A DNA stretch of 64,000 nt from WRGA01 sp031553395. Its GTDB lineage: Bacteria > Bacteroidota > Bacteroidia > Bacteroidales > WRGA01. Below the pieces are notes generated by a model. The model ran no database searches, was not told the DNA's origin, and was given only the letters and a program-made list of their open reading frames with translations. Shown here piece by piece: positions 33,672 to 43,370 of this stretch. Location of the stretch: the NCBI GenBank assembly GCA_031553395.1, contig JAVBLR010000001.1:294846-358845 (forward strand), read 5' to 3'. The position numbers and the translations under genes are program-made. Within the stretch, counting starts at the first letter, position 1; each line of letters opens with the position of its first letter.

Positions 33672-35129
33672 CTACTTATTCTTCGGTTTAACCTCTTCCG
33701 GTTCCTGAATTTCAATAGGTTGATTTTTTTCATCCTTCTCTTCCCCTTTCAAATAAGAAGGCAAATTCAATCCTGCTTGTTGGAAAATATCATTCAATGG
33801 AGGAACCGATTTCATCATTCCCGAAATAAAATTGGCAGTAGAAGTATTTCCTTCACCATTGGCGTTGCTGTCCCAAACGGTAACTTTATCAATTTTGATA
33901 TTCTTGATGGCTTCAACTTGTGTTTGAACCAATTCGGGCAATTTATCCGTAATAAGCAATAAGGCAGCTTTATCCGGATTTCCGGCAGCGGCTTCAACGA
34001 TTTTGGATAAACCGGCTGCTTGTTTGGTTAATATCTCGTAAGTACCTTTTGCCTGAGCTTCCATTTTTGCATAAATCGCATCCGCTTCCCCTTTTGCTTC
34101 GCGACGCATACGTTCTGCTTCAGCTTCAGCTTCGATGATTGCTTTTTCTTTATCAATTTCGGCAGGGATAACAATGTTTGCCATTTGAGTAGCTTTTTCT
34201 CTTTCAGCACGGGCGATTTCAGCTTCTCTTTCGGCAGAATACGCTTCTTCCAATGCCTTAGCGCTTTGTACTTTTTCGGCAGCAATTGCACGACGGGAAG
34301 CTTCGGCTTCTTTTTCACGACGGATAGCATCAGAATTGGCAATTGATATTTGAGCATTGTTTTCTCCTTCTACCGCATTTGCATTGGCTTCGGAGGTGCG
34401 GATACGCGTATCTCGTTGAGTTTCGGCAATGCGGATATCTTTATCCCTGTCGGCTTCTGCCTTACCGATTTCCCCGAAACGGTTTTGTTCAGCAACACTC
34501 TTTTTAGCATCATTGATAGCTTTTGCAGCGGCTTCTTTTCCAAGAGCTTCGATGTAACCCGATTCATCGCGAATATCGGTAACGTTTACGTTTATCAGTT
34601 TCAATCCGATTTTACGCAATTCGGCCTCAACATTTGCACTTACATTTGCCAAAAATTTATCACGGTCGGAATTGATTTCTTCAATATCCATTGTAGCAAT
34701 AACCAAACGCAATTGTCCGAAGAGAATATCCTTTGCTAGGTCCTGGATATGTTCCAGTCGCAAGCCTAATAAACGTTCGGCTGCATTTGTCATACTATCG
34801 GCTTCGGTAGAAATACCTACGGTAAAACGGCAAGGAACATCTACACGGATATTTTGTTTACTCAATGCATTTGTAAGGTTACACTCGATGGAAATAGGAG
34901 TTAAATCCAAAAATGAGTAATTCTGGAATACCGGCCAGATAAATGCAGCTCCACCATGAACACAACGGGCAGAACTATTTGTTCCTTCCTTATTTTTACC
35001 TGTTCGCCCATAAATAACCAACACTTTATCTGAAGGACAACGTTTATAACGAGATAAAATAGCAGAAAACGTGACAAAAAGTACCACAACTGCTACAACA
35101 ATTAAAATAATAGGTGAAAACATATTCAA
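33672..35129 (-). CDS. Flotillin family protein
   Basis: A 485-residue membrane-anchored scaffold protein. Residues 5-25 form the N-terminal membrane hairpin or anchor (IILIVVAVVVLFVTFSAIL). An SPFH/Band-7 domain follows (DKVLVIYGRTG near residue 34 through EAELRKIGLKLINVNVTDIRD near 165-185). A long Glu/Ala-rich coiled coil runs about 185-370 (the EAEAEAERMRREAKGEA region), then a helical C-terminal domain with LPELVQTQVEAI. Flotillins mark ordered membrane microdomains. The NfeD-like gene just upstream on the same strand (74 bp) is the usual partner in bacteria, so they form one operon. Confidence 0.92.
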   Translation of the reverse strand: MNMFSPIILIVVAVVVLFVTFSAILSRYKRCPSDKVLVIYGRTGKNKEGTNSSARCVHGGAAFIWPVFQNYSFLDLTPISIECNLTNALSKQNIRVDVPCRFTVGISTEADSMTNAAERLLGLRLEHIQDLAKDILFGQLRLVIATMDIEEINSDRDKFLANVSANVEAELRKIGLKLINVNVTDIRDESGYIEALGKEAAAKAINDAKKSVAEQNRFGEIGKAEADRDKDIRIAETQRDTRIRTSEANANAVEGENNAQISIANSDAIRREKEAEASRRAIAAEKVQSAKALEEAYSAEREAEIARAEREKATQMANIVIPAEIDKEKAIIEAEAEAERMRREAKGEADAIYAKMEAQAKGTYEILTKQAAGLSKIVEAAAGNPDKAALLLITDKLPELVQTQVEAIKNIKIDKVTVWDSNANGEGNTSTANFISGMMKSVPPLNDIFQQAGLNLPSYLKGEEKDEKNQPIEIQEPEEVKPKNK

Positions 35130-35172
35130 TTAAAAGTTATAAGATTAGAGAAATTATTTATATAAAGTAAAA

Positions 35173-35207
35173 CCTTTTACCTTTTACCTTTTACTTATTA
35201 CCTTACA
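35173..35207. repeat. Tandem heptads CCTTTTA x3 with variants
   Basis: CCTTTTA is repeated exactly three times (35173-35193), then CTTATTA and CCTTACA. The last unit overlaps the NfeD-like stop codon. Class member; here no clear facing block, only a short AAGTAAAA/TTTTACTT match. Confidence 0.85.
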
Positions 35208-35778
35208 ATGGGATTTTTTCAACCAAAAGACAAGTTTTATCCACAACATCCACTATTTTTACAATTTGGCCGGTTTTGATGGTTTCATCTTTGGTTATGG
35301 CGTCGTATTCTCTCACAGCTCCTTGTATAGACATTTGCACTTTGCCCATTCCACCTTCGTTTCCGGGAATCGTTAAATATACATTAGCTGTTTTTCCGAT
35401 AGCATTGTTTATATCAATGTTGCCTGATTGTTGTTGTTTACTCATTACCTTGAAGATAAACATAACAAGTGCAACCAGAATAATTCCGCCCCAAACGGCT
35501 ATAACAACCTGAAAGAATTCATTTTCAATCCTTTCTTTTACAACGATAAATGTCCAGCCAAATCCGAGGATAAAATTGATTAAATTCCGGAAAGTAAATA
35601 ATTGAAACGGTTCCGATTCGCTTCCTGAAGCATCATGACCGGAAACATCAAAATCTCCATCGGCATCCATTCCTAAGAATGTCATCACGGTTTGCACAGC
35701 AAAAATCAGTGTCGCACATAATGTTATGCACCACAATAGTTTGTCAACCATGTCTAAAGAATTCCACCAAGTTTCCAT
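35203..35778 (-). CDS. NfeD-like membrane protein with OB-fold
   Basis: A 191-residue membrane protein. Residues about 13-35 and two further helices between 66 and 109 are transmembrane (FRNLINFILGFGWTFIVV and VVIAVWGGIILVALVMFIF). A soluble C-terminal beta domain (about 120-191: NAIGKTANVYLTIPGNEGGMGKVQMSI, then GQIVKIVDVVDKTCLLVEKI) matches the NfeD OB-fold. An acidic loop with a GDFDVSGHDASGSES stretch lies between the first and second helices. NfeD-like proteins bind flotillin, the next gene. No serine protease domain is present, so it is the short NfeD type. Confidence 0.85.
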   Translation of the reverse strand: METWWNSLDMVDKLLWCITLCATLIFAVQTVMTFLGMDADGDFDVSGHDASGSESEPFQLFTFRNLINFILGFGWTFIVVKERIENEFFQVVIAVWGGIILVALVMFIFKVMSKQQQSGNIDINNAIGKTANVYLTIPGNEGGMGKVQMSIQGAVREYDAITKDETIKTGQIVKIVDVVDKTCLLVEKIPL

Positions 35779-35828
35779 AAAGTTAATTATTTGTTGAACA
35801 AAAGTATAACTTATTTACTTTAAAATCA

Positions 35829-37688
35829 CTATTTTTTCGAAGGATAAATATAATCATTTATCCTTCCTCTCAATTTACTACTTTGAGCAGTATTTCCGTT
35901 ATTTTCAGTTTCTACTTGAACTAAATAACTTACTCTTTCCAATAGTTGGGTAGGAAATTCATGCTTAATAGAATTTGGTCTGAAAATATATTGGTAAAGA
36001 ATATTAACTGTTTCATCTGAATAGCGTTGAGCTTCTTCCCTGAGTTTACATTCATAAAGTAAGGATGTTACATAATAGAATCCATTGTAATAAGGATAGT
36101 TCTTCTTTTTAAAAAAGTTGTAAAACAATATCATTACTTCTCTTGCTTTGTCAGGTTGCTTGTTTTTATTGTAGTAAGAGCAAATTGTACTTGATAATCT
36201 GAAGAGATTGGCAAAACAGATAGTATTATGAGACTCATCCATTAACTTATTGTTGGTAAAAGGATTCAGAAATATGTTGGATAAATAATCCATTTGTTTT
36301 TCAATATATTTCGGATTTTGATATTCTAAATCAGAATCTTTTTCTGTCAATTTTAAAACAATGCCTTCATTAATAAGCTGTTTATATTTGATATAGGAGG
36401 GTTTATATGTGAAATAGATAGGTCTTTTATCAATATAATTCTGTATGATATCTAAAGAAATACAATCACCCATAGATAAATAATTTTGCAAAAGAACCGG
36501 AATTTTATTATTCCCTTTTTCAATAAAAGCATTTTTTTGAGAAAAGTATGGATAAGATCTTGATTTTCCGGTATATAAAGCACCTGAAATTAATGCAGAT
36601 ACTGGTATACTTTTTTGTTTTGTATCAGATTGATTATAGTTATAACTAAACCACGAAAGTTTTTCATCACTATATAAAGCAACAGGTATCGATAATTCAA
36701 TAGTTTTATTTTTATCCAAATAATACACATAATTAGAAAAATCCAATAACGATTTGTTGATAACAAGTACATCTTTACGATAATTCAGTTGATTTTGCAA
36801 GAACCAAAGAGGATATGTATCATTATCGCCGGATGTAAATAATATAGCATTCGGTTCTAACGAATTAAGGTAATTTTTTGCTTCATTGAGGTAGCATTCA
36901 TCAAGATAACATTGAGAAATGTATTTACCAGCCAATTCCTCTTTTCCACAAAATTGCAATGATGAATATGTATAATACAACTCATTAAAATACCTTACAC
37001 GAATATTTCCAACCAGCGTTTCATAATCGGGATAATTTTTGGATAGATTTTTATATATACCAATGGCTTTATCCTGTATTTGAAGAAAAGCATCAATCCG
37101 ATCATCATTGGGCATGGATATTCCTTTGAGTTTACTTCGTAATGGATTGGATGCATCACTTGGTTCTCCGTATTGATGCCGCATATAACCATCCGCATAG
37201 AAAGAATATGCCCTTGCTAATCCTTCTTGTATTGTATCGGAAATGTTTTCAGATTGATTTTTAAATTCTGCAATTATATCTTTATCCCATCCTGGATAAC
37301 CATAATAGGAGCACCTGTCAAATGAGAACCATTCGAATGCGTGTCCCATAAGGTAATTCTCAGCAGCCTTTATTTTTTCAATGGCTAATTTTTCAGTGGT
37401 TTTATTGTATAATTTCAGTAGTAAAAAGGTGTTTGAAACGTTATCCCAAAAAGGTTCGATATCATAAATAACGTTTTTTTCTTTTTCATATTTACACTTA
37501 CACACTTGCCAACCCTCTTTATTTTTAATAAAGGAAAGTTCTTCTCCTGTATTTTTAAACTGATAATTTCGAAAAAAGAGTGTAACAACTTCATTATATT
37601 TTGGATAAGAATGAAAATTCATCTCCGTTTTTGCAGAAGTACAAGCTGTGAGTAAAAATAAACAAAGGACGAATACTGTTTTCTTCAC
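35829..37688 (-). CDS. Lipoprotein resembling the DUF2723 soluble domain
   Basis: A 619-residue lipoprotein, signal MKKTVFVLCLFLLTA-C with the Cys at residue 16. Near residue 280 it has EPNAILFTSGDNDTYPLWFLQNQ, then DVLVINKSLLDFSNYVYYL. The G-D-N-D-T-[FY]-P-L-W / V-x-N-x-S-L-L pattern is the one found in the C-terminal soluble part of DUF2723 membrane proteins of Bacteroidetes. No membrane-spanning glycosyltransferase portion is present, so this is a free-standing lipidated version. The C terminus (about 460-600) is helical and TPR-like. Function unknown. The LolC/E-type permease gene lies upstream on the same strand, 52 bp away. Confidence 0.6.
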   Translation of the reverse strand: MKKTVFVLCLFLLTACTSAKTEMNFHSYPKYNEVVTLFFRNYQFKNTGEELSFIKNKEGWQVCKCKYEKEKNVIYDIEPFWDNVSNTFLLLKLYNKTTEKLAIEKIKAAENYLMGHAFEWFSFDRCSYYGYPGWDKDIIAEFKNQSENISDTIQEGLARAYSFYADGYMRHQYGEPSDASNPLRSKLKGISMPNDDRIDAFLQIQDKAIGIYKNLSKNYPDYETLVGNIRVRYFNELYYTYSSLQFCGKEELAGKYISQCYLDECYLNEAKNYLNSLEPNAILFTSGDNDTYPLWFLQNQLNYRKDVLVINKSLLDFSNYVYYLDKNKTIELSIPVALYSDEKLSWFSYNYNQSDTKQKSIPVSALISGALYTGKSRSYPYFSQKNAFIEKGNNKIPVLLQNYLSMGDCISLDIIQNYIDKRPIYFTYKPSYIKYKQLINEGIVLKLTEKDSDLEYQNPKYIEKQMDYLSNIFLNPFTNNKLMDESHNTICFANLFRLSSTICSYYNKNKQPDKAREVMILFYNFFKKKNYPYYNGFYYVTSLLYECKLREEAQRYSDETVNILYQYIFRPNSIKHEFPTQLLERVSYLVQVETENNGNTAQSSKLRGRINDYIYPSKK

Positions 37689-37740
37689 TTCTTAGTTAAT
37701 ATTTTGAATGAGAATAATTAAGCTATGAAATTAGACAAAT

Positions 37741-38973
37741 TTAGGAAGGGTTCTCATTTACCACCGAAGCCGCATTTTTTGCCGGAATCCAAGCTGTAAT
37801 CAAACCCAAGCCTAAAACTGTTACAAAAACCAACAAGATATCAGTTAGTTGCACTTGTACCGGATATGCATTTACAATGTAAGCTGAACTGCCATCTCCT
37901 AATTGTAAAATACCAAAATGTTGCTGAATAAGACATAAAATAACCCCCAAAATAATCCCGGAAATAGCGCCGATACCGGAAATCATCCAGCCTTCGAATA
38001 AAAATATATTGAAAATGAGTTTATTATCAGCGCCTAAATTCTGTAATGTTTTTACATCTTCTTTTTTGTCTATAATCAACATTGACAGTGAGCCGATTAC
38101 ATTAAAAATAGCGATAACAACAATCAATATCAGAATTAAAAAAGTCATCCATTTTTCTATTTGAACAACACGATAGGCATCCTCTTGTTGTTCCTGCTGA
38201 TTTTTTACCTTGTAAGAATTACCTAAATACTTTTGTATTTTTGCTTCCGTTTTGTCAGTATTAGCATCGGATTTTAGTTTTAATTCTACAGCAGAAACCT
38301 CTGTTTTATAATTAAATAATGTGCGGGCAACATGCAATGGGATAAATACATAATGCTCATCATACTTGGCTTGTAAAATAGAAAATACACCTACAACATA
38401 TAAATATTCGGTATTGAAAGCCGCCGAAGGATTTGACATATTGACTTTTGCCAAACGATTGGGCGCATAAATCTCGATTGGTTCGGAATATCCGGCTCTA
38501 AGTCCTAATACATTTGCCAGTCCGATTCCTGGTGTCGCGTAAATGGCCGCACTGTCTTCCAACACAAAAGAACCATCAAAAATAATGTTTTTTATATTTG
38601 TCAGTCGGGCATAATTATCATCAACACCTTTGATAGTAGCAACCATCTGTTTATCATTGTATTTTACCAGAGCATTGTCTTCCAGCGTATACGAATATTG
38701 GTCTATTTCTTCCCATTTCAATAGTGTTTTGATACTGTCATTTTCCGAATCAAATACTTTTCCTTTTGCCGGAGTAATTTTAAGTTGAGGGTCGATTTGG
38801 CTATATAATCCCGAAATTAAACTCTGAAAACCATTAAATACAGATAATGTACAAATCAATGCCATTGTTGCAACAGCCACTCCACATACCGAAACGCCTG
38901 ATATCAGATTGATTGCATTATGGGATTTTTTTGAAAATAAATATCTTCGGGCAATAAATAAGGGTAAATTCAT
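37741..38973 (-). CDS. LolC/E-type ABC transporter permease
   Basis: A 410-residue inner-membrane protein of the FtsX/MacB-type permease family. It starts MNLPLFIARRYLFSKKSHNAINLISGVSV, the typical cytoplasmic hook and first helix (about 20-45). A large periplasmic domain (about 50-260) and three C-terminal helices follow, with the ISGIGAISGIILGVILCL stretch near residue 330. It probably extracts lipoproteins from the inner membrane for delivery to the outer membrane. No ATPase partner (LolD) is adjacent. The DUF4835 gene is 6 bp upstream, so they form a unit. Confidence 0.88.
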   Translation of the reverse strand: MNLPLFIARRYLFSKKSHNAINLISGVSVCGVAVATMALICTLSVFNGFQSLISGLYSQIDPQLKITPAKGKVFDSENDSIKTLLKWEEIDQYSYTLEDNALVKYNDKQMVATIKGVDDNYARLTNIKNIIFDGSFVLEDSAAIYATPGIGLANVLGLRAGYSEPIEIYAPNRLAKVNMSNPSAAFNTEYLYVVGVFSILQAKYDEHYVFIPLHVARTLFNYKTEVSAVELKLKSDANTDKTEAKIQKYLGNSYKVKNQQEQQEDAYRVVQIEKWMTFLILILIVVIAIFNVIGSLSMLIIDKKEDVKTLQNLGADNKLIFNIFLFEGWMISGIGAISGIILGVILCLIQQHFGILQLGDGSSAYIVNAYPVQVQLTDILLVFVTVLGLGLITAWIPAKNAASVVNENPS

Positions 38974-38979
38974 TTCTTA

Positions 38980-39879
38980 TTATTTTCTCAGAGCTTCCAA
39001 CCTGTTGCTTCTTGTAGGATAAATATCAAGTAGTAGTTTGTAAATTTCTTCCTTTTCGGATGTTGGAGCTTTAGAATATATGTTTATGATTTCATCTAAT
39101 TTCGTATCGGCAAAAAGAGGAAAAATTACGCTGGTTGGCCGGGCGCTATATGCTTCTTTCAAAGCAGGAAGGGCTGCCGTTATTTTACCCCTACCTCTTT
39201 CGGCGTTTGCAACCATATCATCCAATCCCTGGCGATGATAAATATACCACATTTGACGATATGATTTCAATCCTTCATCCACAAAAGCAGATGCCAAAGC
39301 ATAACGGTTATTGAGATTATCAAAAGCTTTCCATCCGGTTTCTACATACGATTGAGCCTTATTAGCCACACTCATTGCTACTTCAAAAAACGGACTTCCG
39401 CCATACAAGGAAAAACTATCAAAATCAACACCTAAAATAATATAAGAATAAAAAGCCAAAACAGTTGATAGATTGCTGTTGGTCGAAGCATCATTGTATT
39501 CCAATACATCGTATTCGTTATAAATAAAATCCAAAGCCGGATCCCGAAAATTAAAAGTGGTAGTTGTATAAGCAGCGTTATAAACCGGCCTTACAGCTTG
39601 TACCTGTAATTCAGCCTTAAATTGATTGTCAGTAGTCATTTCACTGATAGTAATATAAAAAGAACAATCAACTCGTTCTGTATTATTCATTTTATACTCC
39701 GACCAACGGCGATTGTTCACAAACTCTGTGATTGCTTTTTGCATATTTGTAAAAAGCTGTTTATTGGTAGTTTGTATTTTTTCACTGTTTACAGTTACAC
39801 GGCAATTTAATTCCTGAGCCAAAACCAGTGGCGAAATCAAAAAATTTATCAGTAAGAAAAAGAAAATAATAATTTTCAT
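38980..39879 (-). CDS. DUF4835 family protein
   Basis: A protein of about 299 residues starting MKIIIFFFLLINFLISPLVLA, a signal peptide cut before QELNCRVTV. The frame is open for 48 codons upstream, but the signal peptide places the start at the ATG at 39879. The mature part has NCRVTVNSEKIQTTNKQLF, then FVNNRRWSEYKM and DCSFYITISEM, the DUF4835 pattern. Two-gene unit with the permease downstream (6 bp). Function unknown, probably envelope. In relatives it often sits near coaBC, recN or the LolE-like gene. Confidence 0.85.
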   Translation of the reverse strand: MKIIIFFFLLINFLISPLVLAQELNCRVTVNSEKIQTTNKQLFTNMQKAITEFVNNRRWSEYKMNNTERVDCSFYITISEMTTDNQFKAELQVQAVRPVYNAAYTTTTFNFRDPALDFIYNEYDVLEYNDASTNSNLSTVLAFYSYIILGVDFDSFSLYGGSPFFEVAMSVANKAQSYVETGWKAFDNLNNRYALASAFVDEGLKSYRQMWYIYHRQGLDDMVANAERGRGKITAALPALKEAYSARPTSVIFPLFADTKLDEIINIYSKAPTSEKEEIYKLLLDIYPTRSNRLEALRK

Positions 39880-40112
39880 CCGTTTATATATTATAGAGTA
39901 TTGAAAATAAGCACTATTAATACACTGAAAATTGAGGTAAACATAATGTACTATTTTGACAAAAGTAAAAAATAACTTATATGTATGCAAAAAAACGAAC
40001 TTGTTTCTGAACAATTTCCCCAAAAAAGCATTTCTATTTAAGATATAATAAAAAGAACCTAAATAATTAACACAACTTAAAAGAAATAATTAATCCATAC
40101 ATGTTTTTTTGT

Positions 40113-40120
40113 TATATTTG
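40113..40120 (+). promoter_or_regulatory. Promoter -7 box
   Basis: TATATTTG at 40113-40120 followed by C matches TAnnTTTG, 54 bp before the ATG of the next gene. No clear -33 TTG box seen. Confidence 0.55.
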
Positions 40121-40174
40121 CACTATATTCCTTATTTAAAATGCAGATATGTTTGTAAAATATAACAAATTTTT

Positions 40175-41209
40175 ATGAGAGCTATTGCATTTAATATAAT
40201 CATATTTTTAATTCTTATTTCTTTTGTTGCATGTAATCCACCAGCATTGGTTATTTCATTAAACGTAAAAATGCCGGCTAATGTTGTGTTTGCAAAAGAT
40301 ATAAATCATGTAGTTATTGTTAATAACGCAGGGTTTCAGCCATCCGATGATGGACATGTTGCAATGTATAAAAAAGTTAAAACAGTTTTAGATATCCCGG
40401 TAGATAGTTTGAATATATTGATGTGCCGGAGCTTAATGGAGGAAATAGAAACTCAAAAATTCTTTTCGACAGTTGATTTTTACAATTTTCCGTTTAGAAA
40501 TGATACCAATTATTTTGAAGTGAAGCCATTGTCTAAAGTTCAAATAGATGATATTACTACTCAAACAGGTGCAGATGCCTTAATTGTTTTGGATTTTTTT
40601 GAAATGAAAAGCACATTGGGCATCAAAAACGTTAAGGGGCTTTCCAAATGGGTTACGTATGATGTTACAAACCGGTCTTTGTTCAATATTTATTACAATG
40701 GAGAAAAGCATAAGCCATTGGTGGTAAATGATAGTTTATTTTGGGACGCATACGGTTTTGACCTGAAAGATGCAATAGAAGGGTTACCATACTTGGATGA
40801 TGCATTGAAAACAGCAACAGATCATGCTGCAAAAAAAGCAATGGAGGATTTTATTCCACATTGGCAACCGGAAGTTCGGAAATATTTTTCTTTTTCATCA
40901 GGAAATCTGGGAAAAGCCTCACAAATGGCGAGAAATTCTGATTGGAATGGAGCCTTTACCATTTGGTCGGAAACGTATGAAAAAACGGATAATTTGAGCC
41001 TTCGTGCCCGATGTGCAGCAAACATGGCTTTGGTATACGAAATAAATGATGATTTTCCGCAAGCTGTAGAATGGGCTACTCAGGCACAAAAAGAATTTCA
41101 GGCAATAGGAAAAGCCAGCGACAAGGAAGAGGTCGAAGAACTAAATAACTATATTACCCGTTTAAAACAAAGAATTGTTGAATCCAAGCAATTGGATATA
41201 CAAGAATAA
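40175..41209 (+). CDS. DUF6340-like lipoprotein
   Basis: A 344-residue lipoprotein with signal ending FVA-C at residue 20, then NPPALVISLNVKMPANVVF. The middle is VVIVNNAG near residue 50, QTGADALIVLDFFEMKST near 131 and IPHWQPEVRKYF near 224. A C-terminal TPR-like helical part (about 235-340) follows. This resembles the DUF6340 family of Bacteroidetes, as far as I recall. Function unknown. It is followed after 48 bp by the small acidic protein on the same strand. Confidence 0.6.
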   Translation: MRAIAFNIIIFLILISFVACNPPALVISLNVKMPANVVFAKDINHVVIVNNAGFQPSDDGHVAMYKKVKTVLDIPVDSLNILMCRSLMEEIETQKFFSTVDFYNFPFRNDTNYFEVKPLSKVQIDDITTQTGADALIVLDFFEMKSTLGIKNVKGLSKWVTYDVTNRSLFNIYYNGEKHKPLVVNDSLFWDAYGFDLKDAIEGLPYLDDALKTATDHAAKKAMEDFIPHWQPEVRKYFSFSSGNLGKASQMARNSDWNGAFTIWSETYEKTDNLSLRARCAANMALVYEINDDFPQAVEWATQAQKEFQAIGKASDKEEVEELNNYITRLKQRIVESKQLDIQE

Positions 41210-41257
41210 TGAAATATTTGACCATTAGTTTTGAATCTTAAAATCATAACAAAAATA

Positions 41258-41716
41258 ATGAAAGAGGAAAGTAAAAGAATTCGTTTAATTATGGAAAATG
41301 TATTGACTGAAGCCATCGATACATTAAAAAAGGATTATCCTTCGGAATCAATTACTGATTTATATGTACGGATAAATCAGCCGAAGAAAACCTTATCCAT
41401 TTATGATGATGAGAATCGTAAATTGAAGAATTTATATTTGGAGGAAGTTATCAAGGAAGTTGATAAACTGGATTTTTTCTATTCAAATGCACCAAGACTT
41501 TTGAAAGAAGCTGCAATTAACTGCCGGAATAAAAAACTTTTGGATGGATTGAATATTTTGGCACCAATGTCGTTTATAGTAATTGATGACGATGAACAGA
41601 CTTTGCTTGAATATGTTTTGATAGACAATGATAAAATTATGGTTGAAGAAGAATTGCTGAAAGATTTGGATAAAGATTTGGATGCTTTTCTTAAACAGTT
41701 ATTAGATGAAGAATAA
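41258..41716 (+). CDS. Small acidic protein of unknown function
   Basis: A 152-residue protein starting MKEESKRIRLIMENVLTEA at the ATG at 41258. A TTG nine codons earlier is the only other start. It is mostly helical with many Asp, Glu and Lys residues and ends DKDLDAFLKQLLDEE. The stretch TDLYVRINQPKKTLSIYDDENRKL near residue 29 looks like a short beta hairpin, and PMSFIVIDDDEQTLLEY near 105 another. It has no signal peptide or membrane segment. I do not recognise it. Location before galE suggests no specific role. Confidence 0.5.
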   Translation: MKEESKRIRLIMENVLTEAIDTLKKDYPSESITDLYVRINQPKKTLSIYDDENRKLKNLYLEEVIKEVDKLDFFYSNAPRLLKEAAINCRNKKLLDGLNILAPMSFIVIDDDEQTLLEYVLIDNDKIMVEEELLKDLDKDLDAFLKQLLDEE

Positions 41717-41718
41717 AT

Positions 41719-41787
41719 CGTTATTGGGTTATTTGTTGTTTGCCGAATAACCAATAACCAACAACAAAATACCCAACACTCAACACA
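41719..41787. repeat. Facing heptad-repeat blocks before galE
   Basis: The right block AATAACC AATAACC AACAACA AAATACC CAACACT CAACACA (41746-41787) ends two bases before the galE ATG. The left block TTATTGG GTTATTT GTTGTTT (starting near 41721) is its rough complement. Period 7 throughout. Confidence 0.85.
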
Positions 41788-41789
41788 AC

Positions 41790-42809
41790 ATGAATAAAAA
41801 GATTTTGGTAACAGGTGGAACTGGTTACATTGGTTCACACACAGCAGTTGAATTGCAAAATGCAGGATATGAAGTAATTATTATTGACAATTTATCTAAT
41901 TCCAATGCAAATGTAATTGACGGAATAGAAAAAATAACCGGCATTCGTCCTGTTTTCGAACAATTGGATTGTAATGATAAAGAAGGATTAAGAAAATTAT
42001 TTACCAAACATTCCGGAATAAAAGGAATTATCCATTTTGCTGCAAGTAAAGCTGTTGGAGAATCAGTACAGAAACCCCTACTCTACTACCGTAATAACCT
42101 GGATTCTTTAATGAATTTATTGGAACTGATGCCAGAATTTAATATAGATTCATTTGTATTTTCTTCTTCATGTACTGTTTATGGGCAACCGGATATTCTT
42201 CCTGTAACCGAGAATGCTCCAATTAAACCGGCATTGTCTCCTTATGGAAATACCAAACAAATTTGTGAAGAGATTATTCAGGATACCGTTTATTCAGGAG
42301 TTCCTGTAAAAAGCATCATTTTACGTTATTTTAATCCGATTGGCGCGCATCCTTCAGCTGAGATTGGAGAATTACCATTGGGAGTTCCGCAAAATCTGAT
42401 ACCGTTTGTCACACAAACTGCTGCCGGAATCCGTAAAGAATTAAGTGTTTTCGGAGATGATTACAATACGCCTGATGGTTCTTGTGTCCGAGATTATATC
42501 AATGTGGTGGATTTGGCCAAAGCGCATGTAATTGCTGTTTCTCGGATGTTGGAAAACAACATGAAAAAACCGGTTGAAATATTCAATTTAGGTACAGGCC
42601 GCGGACTTTCGGTATTGGAAATCATAAAAACGTTTGAAGAAGTTACAGGTGTAAAACTTCCATATAAAATTGTAGGAAGACGGGAAGGCGATATCGAAAA
42701 AGTATGGGCAGATCCTGAATTTGCCAATAAAGAATTGGGTTGGACAGCCAAAGAATCTGTTGCCAATACATTGCTTTCGGCATGGAAATGGCAGCAAAAA
42801 CTAGGATAA
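41790..42809 (+). CDS. galE: UDP-glucose 4-epimerase
   Basis: A 339-residue cytosolic enzyme of normal length that interconverts UDP-glucose and UDP-galactose using NAD. It has the Rossmann motif TGGTGYIGSH (Gly9, 12, 15), the Asp loop IIDNLSNS, and the catalytic Y-x-x-x-K with Tyr152 and Lys156 (SPYGNTKQ). YGQPDILPV and RYFNPIGAHPSAEIGE match GalE substrate-binding loops. It links galactose use with the supply of sugar nucleotides for surface glycans. Upstream ATG is preceded by the heptad repeats; tpx follows after 47 bp. Confidence 0.94.
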   Translation: MNKKILVTGGTGYIGSHTAVELQNAGYEVIIIDNLSNSNANVIDGIEKITGIRPVFEQLDCNDKEGLRKLFTKHSGIKGIIHFAASKAVGESVQKPLLYYRNNLDSLMNLLELMPEFNIDSFVFSSSCTVYGQPDILPVTENAPIKPALSPYGNTKQICEEIIQDTVYSGVPVKSIILRYFNPIGAHPSAEIGELPLGVPQNLIPFVTQTAAGIRKELSVFGDDYNTPDGSCVRDYINVVDLAKAHVIAVSRMLENNMKKPVEIFNLGTGRGLSVLEIIKTFEEVTGVKLPYKIVGRREGDIEKVWADPEFANKELGWTAKESVANTLLSAWKWQQKLG

Positions 42810-42820
42810 TTAAGAATTTA

Positions 42821-42855
42821 GTCAATAATTTACAAATAACTAATAACACAACTAA
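42821..42855 (+). repeat. Degenerate 7-nt repeats before tpx
   Basis: GTCAATA ATTTACA AATAACT AATAACA CAACTAA fills 42821-42855, with the tpx ATG starting at 42857. Class member without a facing block. Confidence 0.6.
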
Positions 42856-42856
42856 C

Positions 42857-43357
42857 ATGGCACAAGTAGCATTTAAGGGAAATCCCGTAAAAATGAACGG
42901 AGAATTGCCTAAAGTAGGCGCACAAGCTCCGGATTTTCAATTGGTGAAAACAGATTTGTCATCAGCTTCATTAGCTGATTATAAAGGCAAGAAAGTAATT
43001 TTAAATATCTTTCCAAGTTTGGATACAGCAGTATGTGCAACCAGTGTTCGTAAATTCAACAAGGAAGCTGCAAATTTCAATAATGCTGTTGTATTAGCAG
43101 TTTCAAAAGATTTACCTTTTGCACATGCGCGTTTTTGTTCAACTGAAGGCATTGATAATGTAGTTCCGGTTTCTGCATTTCGCAACGATTCTTTTGAAAA
43201 AGGATACGGAATTCTGATGCAAGATGGTCCGTTAGCCGGATTATTGGCACGTGCGGTTGTTGTAATTGATGAAAACGGAAAAGTTATCTACGAAGAACTT
43301 GTTCCCGAAATTACAACAGAGCCTAATTATGCTACGGCGATTGCTGCATTGAAGTAA
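42857..43357 (+). CDS. tpx: Thiol peroxidase (atypical 2-Cys peroxiredoxin)
   Basis: A 166-residue periplasmic-type or cytosolic peroxidase that reduces hydrogen peroxide and lipid hydroperoxides. It has FPSLDTAVCATSVRKF with peroxidatic Cys60, and ARFCSTEGIDN with resolving Cys94, the classic Tpx pair. The true start is MAQVAFKGNPV at 42857; the frame is open 39 codons upstream, but that reads through galE. No signal peptide, so it acts in the cytosol. Protects an anaerobe against air exposure. Confidence 0.95.
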   Translation: MAQVAFKGNPVKMNGELPKVGAQAPDFQLVKTDLSSASLADYKGKKVILNIFPSLDTAVCATSVRKFNKEAANFNNAVVLAVSKDLPFAHARFCSTEGIDNVVPVSAFRNDSFEKGYGILMQDGPLAGLLARAVVVIDENGKVIYEELVPEITTEPNYATAIAALK

Positions 43358-43370
43358 AAGATTCTTAATA

